DNA of 64,000 bases from Pseudomonas reactans (GCF_013385825.1 NZ_JACAPG010000011.1:382015-446014); one strand, 5' to 3'; numbered from the stretch's first letter, positions 53,801 to 62,285 are shown. A program made the numbers and translations. Notes: generated by a model from the sequence alone, not told the origin.

Positions 53801-54019
53801 ATACAGGTGGGCGTACAGCGTGTGGCTCCAGGTGCGTTTCGCCGGCAGACGCTGACGGCTCAGCGCACTGGCCGGCATCCATGGCAGGATCTGGGCCGAG
53901 CAGGGGATGTCCTGGAAGTAAGGCTGATAGTCGTTGTCGCGTTTTTTCAGCTTGGGGACGGCCTGGGGTTGCAGCAGTTCGACGGCATGCCAATATCGCA
54001 CGATGTTTTGCGAAGTCAT
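50819..54019 (-). CDS. Large AAA/SF1 helicase-like protein
   Basis: A 1066-residue protein. An N-terminal region of about 270 residues has no known domain. It is followed by Walker A GPPGTGKTTLLRDLIAAVV near 306-325, a long helical insertion, Walker B with WLLVDEAGQATPQAAVGALW, GDPLQLEPIV (motif III) and the C-terminal RecA domain with IHTMQGKEAAVVILVLGG and NVAATRAKRRLYVIGDRADW (motifs V and VI). This is the Upf1/Dna2-like SF1 layout. No nuclease motif was seen. ATG 54017-54019 follows AAGGA. It is adjacent to a tRNA-Gly site and stands alone, so a mobile or defence-related role is possible but unproven. Confidence 0.85.
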   Translation of the reverse strand: MTSQNIVRYWHAVELLQPQAVPKLKKRDNDYQPYFQDIPCSAQILPWMPASALSRQRLPAKRTWSHTLYAHLYDNLDVSRELERLFGADQGYKEPQRRMSALFALKFNELGMMVVDSLVLSSEAWFVGCAINGHNWTRGFDDAQDALREQAKSLLGGVVLAADLERMTALVRKALGVDELFGDKPRTHRFRSAPINPDKPEQEDDPLNSFLLGDLADVADALACGQTSAPLAYYLSRHDANQRLHLDKSNADLALIDRLAPSRYASGCWPAERHLGLVHSQQLAVNSLLLNLGNTPGLMGVNGPPGTGKTTLLRDLIAAVVTQRADVLASLNKASDAFLQNGRESANDGGRERLAFQLNPRLLGFEMVVASSNNGAVENVTLELPQRDKIDPSWLPDAEYFSELGELTSGRPAWALISAALGSKSNRTRFVDRFFYGNGDPSPDCADKQEVPAPKGMREWLNEHAQQMKPLSPAEKATLWRAAVKQYQDAKDAEHALRDQVSDVLARVQAVIDAKARIKQKEQERQARLVQRHDLDSEQTKLDRQQLTPAREHLQCALQALEAHQGKKPGLLANLLSLWGAHRTWTAQQRLRVGSHDLAKDAFDSLQRQLQRLTAQLDQIKRQLVTDEQAIHDAIRHATLQIDKARSIAQDGQADHLLIWLEQGQLGRGSDIELREPWIVEGWRQARAKVFIEALKLHRTFFQIEASRLGYNLAFITSLLTGSRYRGVSQAVVRSAWASLFMCVPVLSSTFASFARSFGSLGCGEIGWLLVDEAGQATPQAAVGALWRARRAVLVGDPLQLEPIVTVSDAVLEHMRTRYQVDAHWLPNRQSAQTLADHATPWGRMAGPQGQKCWVGLPLVVHRRCDKPMFDLANLIAYDGAMVYGTVAPSATKETPARLATGWIHASGPSSGNWVDNEGHALDRLLALLEADGVPPDNIAVITPFQDVRNQLKVRQLGQRVHGTIHTMQGKEAAVVILVLGGNSENAGARNWAVSQPNLLNVAATRAKRRLYVIGDRADWKQRRLFCDVMDLLPAHPIGVTGAPGLFNSDGLAQFEASREGGGAGF

Positions 54020-54105
54020 CTACGTCCTTGAAAGCACTCTGGCTTGGGTTCCTGCAGGGAGGATATCAGGCATGAAAGACGTTGAGTGCAACAACCCGTG
54101 ACCGG

Positions 54106-55008
54106 TCAGCCTTCAAGGCTATTCAAATAGTTGAACAGGTTCGCCGCCTCCGGCGACAGGCGCGTCGCGTCCGCCACGCCGACATACAAGGTCCGCGACG
54201 CCCATTCTCCCTCAAGCGGTATCGCCCGTAGTTTGGACGCCAGCAACTCAGGATGCACCGAGCCCAGCGGCAGTATGCCGATCCCCAACCCCGCCTCGAT
54301 CATCCGGCAAATCCCATCGAAACTGCTGACCTGAATACGCACCTTGAGGCGTTTGCCGGTGCTGGCGGCGGCATCGTTGATGCGGCGCAGCAGTGAGCTG
54401 CCTTGGTTCAAGGCGACATAATCGAAGTCCAGCGTGTCGGCCAGCGTCACGCTTGAACGCTGCGCCAACGCATGGGATTGCGGCACCAGCACCACCAACC
54501 GATCACGTCGATAGGGCCGCATTTGCAGGCCGGGAGCAGGTACGTTGTCGGCAAAGATGCCGATCTCGGCTTCGCCGTTTTCCACCGCGTGGATGGTGCG
54601 GTCGCTGAGCGCTTCTTCCAACTCGATGCGCACATGCGGGTTGGCGGCCAGGAAACTCGCCAGGTCCGCCGGCAGGAACTGGATCACCGCCGATGTATTG
54701 GCAAACAAGCGCACATGGCCACGAACCCCCTTGGCGTAGTCGTTGGCGTCATGGGTCATTTGCTGGGCGACGTCGAGCAGCGTGCGCGCATGCTCGGCCA
54801 GGCCACGTCCGGCCGGGGTCAGTTGCAGGCCACGGGGCACGCGGGTGAACAGGGTGCAGTGGGTGACGCGTTCGAGCTCGGCCAGCCGTTTGCTTGCGGC
54901 GGAAACGGTCATGTGTGCGCTGTTGGCTGCCTGGGTGAGATTTTCTGTACTGGCGGCCAGCACCAGCAGGCGCAGGGACGCCAGGTCCAGTTGCAGTAGG
55001 TTGATCAT
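54106..55008 (-). CDS. LysR-family transcriptional regulator
   Basis: A 300-residue regulator with an N-terminal HTH (LRLLVLAASTENLTQAANSA, then HMTVSAASKRLAELERVTHC) and a LysR substrate-binding domain (ILPLGSVHPELLASKLRAIP). ATG 55008 is chosen; the long upstream frame overlaps the divergent promoter and gene. It is divergent from the CoA transferase gene. TTTCC-N5-GGAAA at 55022-55036 has the T-N11-A pattern of LysR sites and should control both directions. Confidence 0.9.
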   Translation of the reverse strand: MINLLQLDLASLRLLVLAASTENLTQAANSAHMTVSAASKRLAELERVTHCTLFTRVPRGLQLTPAGRGLAEHARTLLDVAQQMTHDANDYAKGVRGHVRLFANTSAVIQFLPADLASFLAANPHVRIELEEALSDRTIHAVENGEAEIGIFADNVPAPGLQMRPYRRDRLVVLVPQSHALAQRSSVTLADTLDFDYVALNQGSSLLRRINDAAASTGKRLKVRIQVSSFDGICRMIEAGLGIGILPLGSVHPELLASKLRAIPLEGEWASRTLYVGVADATRLSPEAANLFNYLNSLEG

Positions 55009-55021
55009 TTCCACCTCAGTG

Positions 55022-55036
55022 TTTCCAATCAGGAAA
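55022..55036. promoter_or_regulatory. LysR-type operator candidate
   Basis: TTTCCAATCAGGAAA is a perfect palindrome about a 5-base centre with T-N11-A spacing, in the 112-base region between the divergent LysR and CoA transferase genes. A larger pair, TTTCCAC (55008-55014) and GTGGAAA (55043-55049), flanks it. It is the expected binding site for the LysR regulator. Confidence 0.6.
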
Positions 55037-55120
55037 GAGTAGTGGAAATCTTTGACATTCTCACGGCCTGTTTTTGGGGGGATTATCCGGCCATCACCTC
55101 CAACAAGAACGGACAACGTC

Positions 55121-56311
55121 ATGAGCCTACCCCTGGAAGGCATCAAGGTGGTCGAAATGGGCCAACTGATAGCCGGGCCTTTCGCCGCCAAGATCCTCGC
55201 CGAGTTCGGCGCCGAAGTGATCAAGATCGAACCACCGGTCACCGGCGACCCCCTGCGTAAATGGCGCTTGCTGCACGACGGGACGTCGGTGTGGTGGGCC
55301 GCCCAGTCGCGCAACAAGCAGTCTGTCACCCTCGACCTGCGCCAGGTCGAAGCCCGTGACGTGGTCAAGCGGCTGGTCAAGGACGCCGACATCCTGATCG
55401 AGAATTTCCGCCCTGGAACCCTTGAAAAATGGGGTCTGGGCTGGGATGAGCTGTCATCGATCAACCCTGGCCTGGTGATGCTGCGGGTCTCTGGCTATGG
55501 CCAGACCGGGCCTTATCGCGACTTGCCAGGCTTTGGTGTAATCGGTGAAGCCATGGGTGGCCTGCGCCATCTCTCCGGTGAACCGGGCCGTACGCCGGTG
55601 CGGGTAGGGGTGTCGATCGGCGACTCGCTTTCCGCGTTGCACGGCGTGATCGGTGTGCTGCTTGCCTTGCGCCATCGCGAGCAGAATCGCGGTGCTGGCC
55701 AGCAGGTGGATGTGGCCTTGTACGAGTCGGTTTTCAACATGATGGAAAGCCTGATTCCCGAGTATTCGGTGTTCGGTAGCGTGCGCGAACCGGCCGGTAG
55801 CAGCCTACCAGGTATCGCGCCGACCAATGCCTACCGTTGCAAGGATGGAAAGTACGCCTTGATCGCGGGTAATGGCGACAGCATCTACCGGCGCCTGATG
55901 GAAAAGATCGAACGCCTGGACCTGGCCGACGATCCAGAACTGGCGCAGAACGACGGCCGCGTGCGCCATGTGGCGCGCATCGATGCAGCGATTTCCGCCT
56001 GGACGGCCGAGAGAAACCTCGATGCGGTGCTGGCCGCGCTGAAGGACGCCAACATCCCCTCCGGCAAGATCTACGACGCCGCCGACATCGCCGCCGACCC
56101 CCATTACCAGGCCCGCGACATGCTGCTCGCCAGCCAGTTGGACGACGGCACCGCCGTCACCTTGCCCGGCATCGTGCCCAAATTGACGGCCACTCCCGGC
56201 CGCGTGCACGCGCGTGCGCCCACCCTGGGGCAACACACCGATGCGGTGCTCGACGGCATCGGTATCGACGCGCCGACCCGCGAAGCCTGGCGCGCTCGCG
56301 ACCTGATCTGA
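55121..56311 (+). CDS. CaiB/BaiF-type (family III) CoA transferase
   Basis: A 396-residue CoA transferase. The start GIKVVEMGQLIAGPFAAKIL, the EVIKIEPPVTGDPLRKW segment with bound-CoA contacts, DVALYESVFNMMESLIPEYS containing the catalytic-Asp region, and NAYRCKDGKYALIAGNGDS are typical of the family. It moves CoA from a donor such as succinyl-CoA onto a carboxylic acid. The ATG at 55121 follows the LysR operator region. Next to a lyase of the HMG-CoA type, the likely substrates are 3-hydroxy-3-methyl or 2-hydroxy dicarboxylates. Confidence 0.9.
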   Translation: MSLPLEGIKVVEMGQLIAGPFAAKILAEFGAEVIKIEPPVTGDPLRKWRLLHDGTSVWWAAQSRNKQSVTLDLRQVEARDVVKRLVKDADILIENFRPGTLEKWGLGWDELSSINPGLVMLRVSGYGQTGPYRDLPGFGVIGEAMGGLRHLSGEPGRTPVRVGVSIGDSLSALHGVIGVLLALRHREQNRGAGQQVDVALYESVFNMMESLIPEYSVFGSVREPAGSSLPGIAPTNAYRCKDGKYALIAGNGDSIYRRLMEKIERLDLADDPELAQNDGRVRHVARIDAAISAWTAERNLDAVLAALKDANIPSGKIYDAADIAADPHYQARDMLLASQLDDGTAVTLPGIVPKLTATPGRVHARAPTLGQHTDAVLDGIGIDAPTREAWRARDLI

Positions 56312-56327
56312 TTCAAGGAGTAGCTCT

Positions 56328-57278
56328 ATGAAACGCCTGTACCTGCAGGAAGTCGCGACCCGTGACGGCTTCCAGAACGAAAAGACCTTTATCGACACCG
56401 AACAGAAAATCGCTTTGATCGACAAACTGAGCCAGTGCGGCTACGCCAAGATCGAGGTGACCTCGTTCACCTCACCCAAGGCCATCCCCGCGTTGCGTGA
56501 TGCCGAGGCCGTGATGGCCGGGATCCAGCGTCAAAAGGGCGTGGAGTACACGGTGCTGGTGCCCAACGTGCGCGGCGCTGAGCGGGCGCTGGGTTGTGGC
56601 ATCGACGAAGCCAACCTGGTGATGTCGGTGAGCGAGCCGCATAACCGCTCCAACCTGCGCATGACCCGTGAACAATCATTTGCCCAGTTGAGGGATGTAG
56701 TGGGCGTGATTGGGCGTGGGCCGGTGGCGGTCAATGTGTCGTTGTCCACAGTGTTTGGCTGCCCGATGCAGGGCGATGTGGCGGCGGACGATGTGTTGGG
56801 ATGGGTCGGGCGTTTTGCCGAGTTGGGCGTGCGCGGCGTCACGCTGTGCGACACCACCGGCATGGCCTATCCCACACAGGTGGAAGCCTTGTCGCGGCAA
56901 GTGCGCGAGCGCTTTCCCGAGCTGCAATTGACCCTGCATTTCCACAATACCCGAGGCATGGCGCTGGCCAATACCCTGGCGGCGTTGCAGGCCGGGATCG
57001 ACCGTTTCGACGCTTCGCTGGGCGGCCTTGGCGGTTGCCCCTATGCACCCGGCGCCAGCGGCAACGTGTGCATGGAAGACCTGGTGCACATGCTCGACCT
57101 GATGGGTTATGACACCGGCCTGCAGCTGGACCGCGTACTGGCCGCATCTGCCCGCTTACCCGGCCTGATCGGCCACGCCACGCCCAGCCAGATCCTCAAG
57201 GCCGGCAAGCGCCTGGACCTGCACCCCATTCCCGAACACGTCCACACCCTGACCCAACAGGTAGCCCATCATGATTGA
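56328..57278 (+). CDS. Hydroxymethylglutaryl-CoA lyase family protein
   Basis: A 316-residue TIM-barrel aldolase of the DRE-TIM class. Motifs: the catalytic-site opening EVATRDGFQNEKTFI, KIEVTSFTSPKAIPALRDAE, HFHNTRGMALANTLAALQAG and the signature GGLGGCPYAPGASGNVCMED with the active-site Cys. It would split HMG-CoA to acetoacetate and acetyl-CoA or a related hydroxy-acyl-CoA. It follows the CoA transferase by 16 bases and overlaps the VOC gene by 8 bases. Confidence 0.9.
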   Translation: MKRLYLQEVATRDGFQNEKTFIDTEQKIALIDKLSQCGYAKIEVTSFTSPKAIPALRDAEAVMAGIQRQKGVEYTVLVPNVRGAERALGCGIDEANLVMSVSEPHNRSNLRMTREQSFAQLRDVVGVIGRGPVAVNVSLSTVFGCPMQGDVAADDVLGWVGRFAELGVRGVTLCDTTGMAYPTQVEALSRQVRERFPELQLTLHFHNTRGMALANTLAALQAGIDRFDASLGGLGGCPYAPGASGNVCMEDLVHMLDLMGYDTGLQLDRVLAASARLPGLIGHATPSQILKAGKRLDLHPIPEHVHTLTQQVAHHD

Positions 57279-57654
57279 TCATCTCGACCATTTGGTCCTC
57301 ACGACGATTGACCTCACCGCCTGCAAAGACTTCTACACCCGCGTCATGGGCATGCGCCTTGAGACCTTTGGCAACGGCCGCGTCGCCTTCCGTTTTGGCA
57401 ACCAGAAAATCAATGTGCATGAGCGTGGGCATGAGTTCGAACCCAAGGCCCATCTGCCGGTGCCTGGCGCGCTGGACCTGTGCTTTATCGCCAGCATCTC
57501 CCTGGAAGCAGTGATTGCCCATTTGAAGGCTGAAACCTGGCCGATCATCGAAGGCCCGGTGCTGCGTACCGGCGCAACCGGCCCGATTCGCTCGGTGTAT
57601 GTGCGCGACCCCGACCTGAACCTCATCGAAATTTCCGAGCAGGTGCCCGCATGA
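57271..57654 (+). CDS. VOC-family (glyoxalase-like) protein
   Basis: A 127-residue member of the vicinal-oxygen-chelate fold. It has the metal-ligand pattern His (DHLDHLVLTTIDL), His (NVHERGHEF) and Glu (NLIEISEQV), with two beta-alpha-beta-beta-beta modules. The start ATG 57271 overlaps the end of the lyase and its stop overlaps the next gene by 4 bases. It may act as an epimerase, dioxygenase or lyase in this pathway; the substrate is unknown. Confidence 0.82.
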   Translation: MIDHLDHLVLTTIDLTACKDFYTRVMGMRLETFGNGRVAFRFGNQKINVHERGHEFEPKAHLPVPGALDLCFIASISLEAVIAHLKAETWPIIEGPVLRTGATGPIRSVYVRDPDLNLIEISEQVPA

Positions 57655-58592
57655 ATATCGTGTTTCTCGACGGCGCGAGCCTGCCGTCTCCATTGGCGCG
57701 TCCTGCCCACGCCAGCCACTGGACCGAGCGCGAGCACACCAGTCCCGATCACGTACTCGAAGCCCTGGCAGACGCTGACGTGGCGATCACCAACAAGGTG
57801 CGCCTGGACCGCGTCACCCTGGAGCAATTGCCGCGCCTGAAGCTGATCTGCGTGGCGGCGACCGGCTACGACTGCGTGGATCTCGCCGCCTGCCGTGATC
57901 AGGGCGTGACGGTGTGCAACGTGCCGGCCTACAGCGCCGTCAGCGTGGCTGAATCGGTGATCGGTTCGCTGTTTGCGTTGCGCCGTCACTTGCTGGCGTA
58001 CCGCGCTGCCTCGGTGCGCTTGTGGCCACAGTCTTCGCATTTTTGCGTGCACGGCGCGCCGATCCAGGACCTGCAAGGCTCGACCCTGGGCATCGTCGGT
58101 CGCGGCGATATCGGCAGCCGTGTCGCGCGCCTGGCCAAGGCCTTGGACATCACCGTGCTGTTTGCCGAACACCGTGGCGCGCAGCAGGTGAGGGCGGGTT
58201 ACGTGGCGTTCGAGGAGGTGTTGGCCAAGGCGGATGCGCTGACTCTGCATTGCCCGCTGACGCCCCAGACCCGTTACCTGATCGGCACCGCCGAAATCGC
58301 GCGGATGAAACCGGGCGCCTTGCTGATCAATACCGCTCGCGGTGCATTGGTGGACGAAAACGCCGTCCTGGCCGCTCTCGCCAGTGGGCAATTGGGCGGC
58401 GCTGCACTGGATGTGCTGCACGTGGAGCCGCCGCAGATCGGTCACCCGTTGCTGCACTGTGAACACCCCAATCTGCTGATCACACCCCACGTTGCCTGGG
58501 CCAGCCAAAGCAGTGTTGCGCGCCTCAAGGCGGTGCTGCTGGCCAACATCGAGGCATTCGCCGCCAACAAACCAATCAACGTGGTGACCTAA
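57651..58592 (+). CDS. D-2-hydroxyacid dehydrogenase
   Basis: A 313-residue NAD(P)-dependent dehydrogenase of the glycerate/hydroxypyruvate reductase type. The Rossmann fingerprint is GIVGRGDIGSRVARLAKAL near 147-165, catalytic Arg in INTARGALVDENA, Glu in DVLHVEPPQ and His in LITPHVAWAS. It interconverts a 2-oxo acid and a D-2-hydroxy acid, such as glyoxylate and glycolate. A 4-base overlap with the VOC gene ties it to the operon. It would recycle a 2-oxo product of the lyase step. Confidence 0.88.
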   Translation: MNIVFLDGASLPSPLARPAHASHWTEREHTSPDHVLEALADADVAITNKVRLDRVTLEQLPRLKLICVAATGYDCVDLAACRDQGVTVCNVPAYSAVSVAESVIGSLFALRRHLLAYRAASVRLWPQSSHFCVHGAPIQDLQGSTLGIVGRGDIGSRVARLAKALDITVLFAEHRGAQQVRAGYVAFEEVLAKADALTLHCPLTPQTRYLIGTAEIARMKPGALLINTARGALVDENAVLAALASGQLGGAALDVLHVEPPQIGHPLLHCEHPNLLITPHVAWASQSSVARLKAVLLANIEAFAANKPINVVT

Positions 58593-58631
58593 ACGCCAGC
58601 GACGCCCCTCACAAACCTTATAGGCAGAGCC

Positions 58632-59918
58632 ATGACAAAAATAATCAGCTCGTCGATCCAAGCGCTGCCACGGCGCGCACCGTTCTACCAGCACCTGTAT
58701 GTACAAGTGCTCGCAGCCATCGTGCTGGGGGTGATCCTCGGCCATTTCAGCCCAAGTTTGGGCGAACAGATGAAGCCCTTGGGCGACACTTTCATCAAGT
58801 TGATCAAGATGCTGATTGCGCCGATCATCTTCTGCACGGTGGTCAGCGGCATTGCCGGCATGCAGGACCTCAAGCGCATCGGCCGCATCGGCTTCAAATC
58901 CCTGATCTACTTTGAAGTGCTGACCACCATCGCCCTGGTGATCGGCCTGATCGGTGTCAACCTGCTCAAGCCGGGCGCGGGGATGCATATCGACCCGGCC
59001 AGCCTGGATGCATCGGCCATCGCTGGTTACACCAAGGCGGCCCACGATCAGAGCGTGGTCGGCTTCCTCACGCATATCGTGCCCAGTACGGTGTTCGGCG
59101 CGTTTACCGACGGCGACATCCTCCAGGTGCTGTTCATCTCGGTGTTGTTTGCGTTTGGCCTGCAGTTGCTGGGCGATACCGGAAAACCCTTGCTGAACAC
59201 CATCGACTTGGTGGCCAAGGCGTTTTTCCGCATGCTCAAGATCGTCATGTACCTGGCGCCGCTCGGGGCTTTTGGCGGCATGGCGTTCACCGTCGGCAAA
59301 TACGGCGTGCAATCGCTGGGGGCGTACGTGAACCTGTTGGTGTGCTACTACATTACCGGGTTGGTGTTTGTGTTCGTGGTGTTGAACCTGGTCGCGCGAT
59401 TGGCCGGTTTCAGCCTGTGGAAGTTCCTCAAGTACATCCGTGAAGAACTGGTGTTGGTGCTGGGCACCTCGTCCTCGGAATCCGCCTTGCCGCGCCTGAT
59501 GGGCAAGCTGGAAAAGCTCGGCTGTGAGAAGTCCACTGTCGGCCTGGTGGTGCCCTCAGGCTACTGCTTCAACCTCGACGGCAGTTGCATCAACATGACG
59601 GTGCTGGCGATCTTCATTGCCCAGGCGCTGGACATCGATGTGTCGCTGTATCACCAGGTGACCTTGCTGTTGATCCTGCTGCTGACCTCCAAAGGCGCGG
59701 CGAGCGTGACCGGCGGCGCATTCATCACCCTGGCCGCCACCCTCGGCTCCATCGATGTGATCCCGGCGGCGGGGCTGGTGCTGGTGCTCGGCGTGTACCG
59801 ATTTATCTCGGAAGGCGGTGCGCTGATCAACGTGATCGGCAACGGTGTTGCCACGTTGTTCATTGCCCGCTGGGATGGGGCGTTGGATCGCGAGCAGCTC
59901 AAGCGTGAGTTAGGGTAG
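58632..59918 (+). CDS. dctA: C4-dicarboxylate transporter DctA
   Basis: A 428-residue inner-membrane sodium/proton-dicarboxylate symporter of the SLC1-like (DAACS) family. The sequence has multiple hydrophobic segments and the family marks VLGTSSSESALPRLMGKLEK (helical-hairpin HP1 serine-rich motif), VVPSGYCFNLDGSCINMTVL and LLTSKGAASVTGGAFITLAA (HP2). It probably imports the dicarboxylate processed by the preceding CoA transferase and lyase. The ATG is 40 bases after the dehydrogenase gene. A small hairpin at 59964-59989 follows. Confidence 0.93.
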   Translation: MTKIISSSIQALPRRAPFYQHLYVQVLAAIVLGVILGHFSPSLGEQMKPLGDTFIKLIKMLIAPIIFCTVVSGIAGMQDLKRIGRIGFKSLIYFEVLTTIALVIGLIGVNLLKPGAGMHIDPASLDASAIAGYTKAAHDQSVVGFLTHIVPSTVFGAFTDGDILQVLFISVLFAFGLQLLGDTGKPLLNTIDLVAKAFFRMLKIVMYLAPLGAFGGMAFTVGKYGVQSLGAYVNLLVCYYITGLVFVFVVLNLVARLAGFSLWKFLKYIREELVLVLGTSSSESALPRLMGKLEKLGCEKSTVGLVVPSGYCFNLDGSCINMTVLAIFIAQALDIDVSLYHQVTLLLILLLTSKGAASVTGGAFITLAATLGSIDVIPAAGLVLVLGVYRFISEGGALINVIGNGVATLFIARWDGALDREQLKRELG

Positions 59919-60298
59919 GGCGTGCAGCGACGCTAAAGGAAAGTTGAAGGTCAGTAGCATGATTCGGGAGTGAGCCTGCTTGCTCCCGATACGTGCGAGG
60001 GCTCCACGCGGGATGTGAAACCGAGGGGAACTCTTTCACAACTCTTTACCTTTAGCGTGTGGATTATCCAAAAAACAAAGTGCTAATTTGCGTTTTCTTT
60101 AGAACAGCAAACCGGCTGCTGCCGTCTTCCTCATATCGGGGACGCTTTTCTTCAACCCCATCACTTACCACCTGGAGTCGGCCCCTGAGCCGATACCTGA
60201 ATTCCTGTTTTATCGATGCTGGTGAAGAATGTTGTCTCGTAAGGAAGGGGGCTGGTAATGACGATGGCTGTTTTTGTCGATAAGAGAGTAAAGGGCTG
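59919..60298. other. Intergenic region between dctA and the APH-like gene
   Basis: A hairpin TCGGGAG/CTCCCGA at 59964-59989, similar to REP-type sequences, follows dctA. The stretch near 60060-60110 is comparatively A/T-rich. No gene is supported; the minus-strand frame at 60064-60621 lies opposite the kinase gene and is a shadow. The kinase start lacks a strong Shine-Dalgarno, with AAAGGG at 60290-60295 close to the ATG. Confidence 0.45.
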
Positions 60299-61069
60299 AT
60301 GAACTTTCCTTCCCAGTGGTCCCGGCAGTTCGATGGGGCAATCATCGAGCGCCAAACGGTTGGCGAATCCGGCGCCGAGGTTTTTCGTGTTCGCGGTGCC
60401 GATGGGAAAGACCTGTTCGTGAAGTCCGAGCCGATTGGCGTACACAGCGAGCTGCCGCAAGAGATTGAACGACTGGGTTGGATGAACCGGCTGAACTTGC
60501 CTGGGCCGACAGTGCTTGATGTCACGACGGAAAGTGATCGGCATTGGTTGCTGATGACGGCTGTTCCCGGAAAGGATCTGTCCGATTGCGCCAGCGTGTC
60601 TCCATCCGAGCTCATCAGCATCCTCGCAGCGGCCTTGCGTACGCTGCATCAGGTGCCTGTTGAGCTATGTCCCTTTGATCACTCGTTGGAACAGCGAATA
60701 GCCACCGCCAAAAGCCGAATGCTTGCAGGCCTCGTTGACGAGGAAGATTTTGACGATGATCGAACAGGCCGGACTGCTGCCGACGCCTTTGCAGAATTGT
60801 TGGCGTCACGTCCTCAGGTCCAAGAGCTAGCGGTCACCCACGGCGATGCCTGCCTGCCCAACTTCATGATGGAAGGCAACGGTTTTACCGGCTACATCGA
60901 CTGCGGTCGGCTCGGTATCAGTGACATCTATCAGGATCTTGCGCTGGCCGCCCGAAGTATTGAGCGTAACTATGGCGCCGCCTGGGTCGCTCCGTTTTTC
61001 AGGGCCTATGGCGTGGAGCCGGATCATCGACGCCTGGCGTTCTACTGTTTGCTGGATGAGTTTTATTGA
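60299..61069 (+). CDS. APH(3')-like aminoglycoside phosphotransferase
   Basis: A 256-residue protein-kinase-fold phosphotransferase. The catalytic loop is THGDACLPNFMME near residues 180-192 (HGD-x4-N), the Mg motif is YIDCGRLGISDIYQDLALAA (DxG), and the C-terminus FYCLLDEFY matches APH(3') proteins. The length fits APH(3'). It may phosphorylate the 3'-hydroxyl of kanamycin or neomycin, or another small molecule; environmental homologues are often not resistance genes. It is not obviously linked to neighbours and may have been acquired. Confidence 0.85.
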   Translation: MNFPSQWSRQFDGAIIERQTVGESGAEVFRVRGADGKDLFVKSEPIGVHSELPQEIERLGWMNRLNLPGPTVLDVTTESDRHWLLMTAVPGKDLSDCASVSPSELISILAAALRTLHQVPVELCPFDHSLEQRIATAKSRMLAGLVDEEDFDDDRTGRTAADAFAELLASRPQVQELAVTHGDACLPNFMMEGNGFTGYIDCGRLGISDIYQDLALAARSIERNYGAAWVAPFFRAYGVEPDHRRLAFYCLLDEFY

Positions 61070-61131
61070 GCGCATGCAGAGCAGGGGCGCATGCCCATGA
61101 GGCTCGGCCGATAGACAGGGTAGAGATCAGG

Positions 61132-62199
61132 ATGCACAAAAAGTTTGTGATGTTTGGCGTCGCGGGTATCTGCGCAGTGCTGCTGGGCTTGACTGTTTTC
61201 GTGCTGCAGAATCTGTCCGATATGGCGTTCAGCAATGCCCGGGTTTCGACGCTGACGTTTCGCTCAGGAGGGGCGCAGTTGGTTGGGACGCTGGCATTGC
61301 CTCCGGATGTGCAAGCGGGGCCCATCGTCCTGCTCATTCATGGGGATGGGCCCATGGACCGTTTTGCGTCCGACGGCTATTTCCCGCTCATCAACAGCTT
61401 GCTCGACGCCGGAATAGGCGTTTTTACGTGGGACAAACAGGGGGTCGGGCAGAGCACGGGGAATTGGCTCAACCAGTCGATGTCGGACCGAGCCACGGAA
61501 GCCCTGGCTGCACTTGCCCTGATGCGCGAGCAAAAGGGCGTTGTAGCCGATAAGGTCGGGTTTCTGGGGTTTTCCCAAGGCGGCTGGGTGATTCCACGCG
61601 CCGCCAGTGAAGGAGACCCCGGCTTTTCGGTGATTGTCGGCGCAGCCGTGAACTGGCGCCGACAAGGCATGTACTACACGCGGGTACGCATGGCAGATGA
61701 AGGGCGGACCCAGGATGAAATCGACGCAGCCGTGAAGGCCGAATATGCGAAGAACGACCGGGTTTTCGGCGCGTCGGATCAAACCTACAACCCTGACCTT
61801 TTTCCCCGCATGAACGCGGCCCATTTCAACTTCGTCCAGAAAAACTACAACGAAGATGTGACGGCGGCATTGAAGACGATGAAGGGGCCGGTATTGGCGA
61901 TCTGGGGTGCCCTGGACTTGAACGTCGATACGTCCACGGATTCGATTGTCTATCGGGATCTGTTTGCAGGCGTCAGGCAACGACAAGCGGTTGTGATCCC
62001 CGACGCCACTCACAGCTTGTTAAGGGCAGGCCTGTTCAATTATCAATTGGTAACGCAGTGGCCCGTATGGAAAGAGTATCTGTTCGCAGGGCTGGGACGT
62101 CATGCTTACGCGCCGGGCTCCCTGGCATTGATCACCCGCTGGATCAAGTCTCCATCCGCAGCCGAGTTGAGTGGCGTTGAGCGCGGTGGCCAAGGATAA
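61132..62199 (+). CDS. Alpha/beta hydrolase with N-terminal membrane helix
   Basis: A 355-residue protein. An uncleaved signal or anchor (KFVMFGVAGICAVLLGLTVF) precedes an alpha/beta hydrolase domain. VLLIHGDGPMDRFASDGYFP gives the HG motif, and GFLGFSQGGWVIPRAASEGD gives the nucleophile elbow G-x-S-x-G with Ser in FSQGG. The acid in DLNVDTSTDS and His in PDATHSLL complete a likely triad. ATG 61132 follows ATCAGG; the APH-like gene ends 62 bases earlier. It is probably membrane-attached facing the periplasm. The substrate is unknown. Confidence 0.82.
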   Translation: MHKKFVMFGVAGICAVLLGLTVFVLQNLSDMAFSNARVSTLTFRSGGAQLVGTLALPPDVQAGPIVLLIHGDGPMDRFASDGYFPLINSLLDAGIGVFTWDKQGVGQSTGNWLNQSMSDRATEALAALALMREQKGVVADKVGFLGFSQGGWVIPRAASEGDPGFSVIVGAAVNWRRQGMYYTRVRMADEGRTQDEIDAAVKAEYAKNDRVFGASDQTYNPDLFPRMNAAHFNFVQKNYNEDVTAALKTMKGPVLAIWGALDLNVDTSTDSIVYRDLFAGVRQRQAVVIPDATHSLLRAGLFNYQLVTQWPVWKEYLFAGLGRHAYAPGSLALITRWIKSPSAAELSGVERGGQG

Positions 62200-62201
62200 A
62201 A

Positions 62202-62217
62202 TGTACGTCGCTGTACA
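62202..62217. promoter_or_regulatory. Inverted repeat upstream of the TetR gene
   Basis: TGTAC (62202-62206) and GTACA (62213-62217) flank a 6-base centre, 69 bases before the TetR start. It is a possible autoregulatory operator; short arms make this weak. Confidence 0.3.
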
Positions 62218-62285
62218 CTCTCTGTGCACGGCGCGGGTGAGGCGTGTAGAGTGGCCTGCAATTCCCCGGCAAAGGTGACCCAAGG

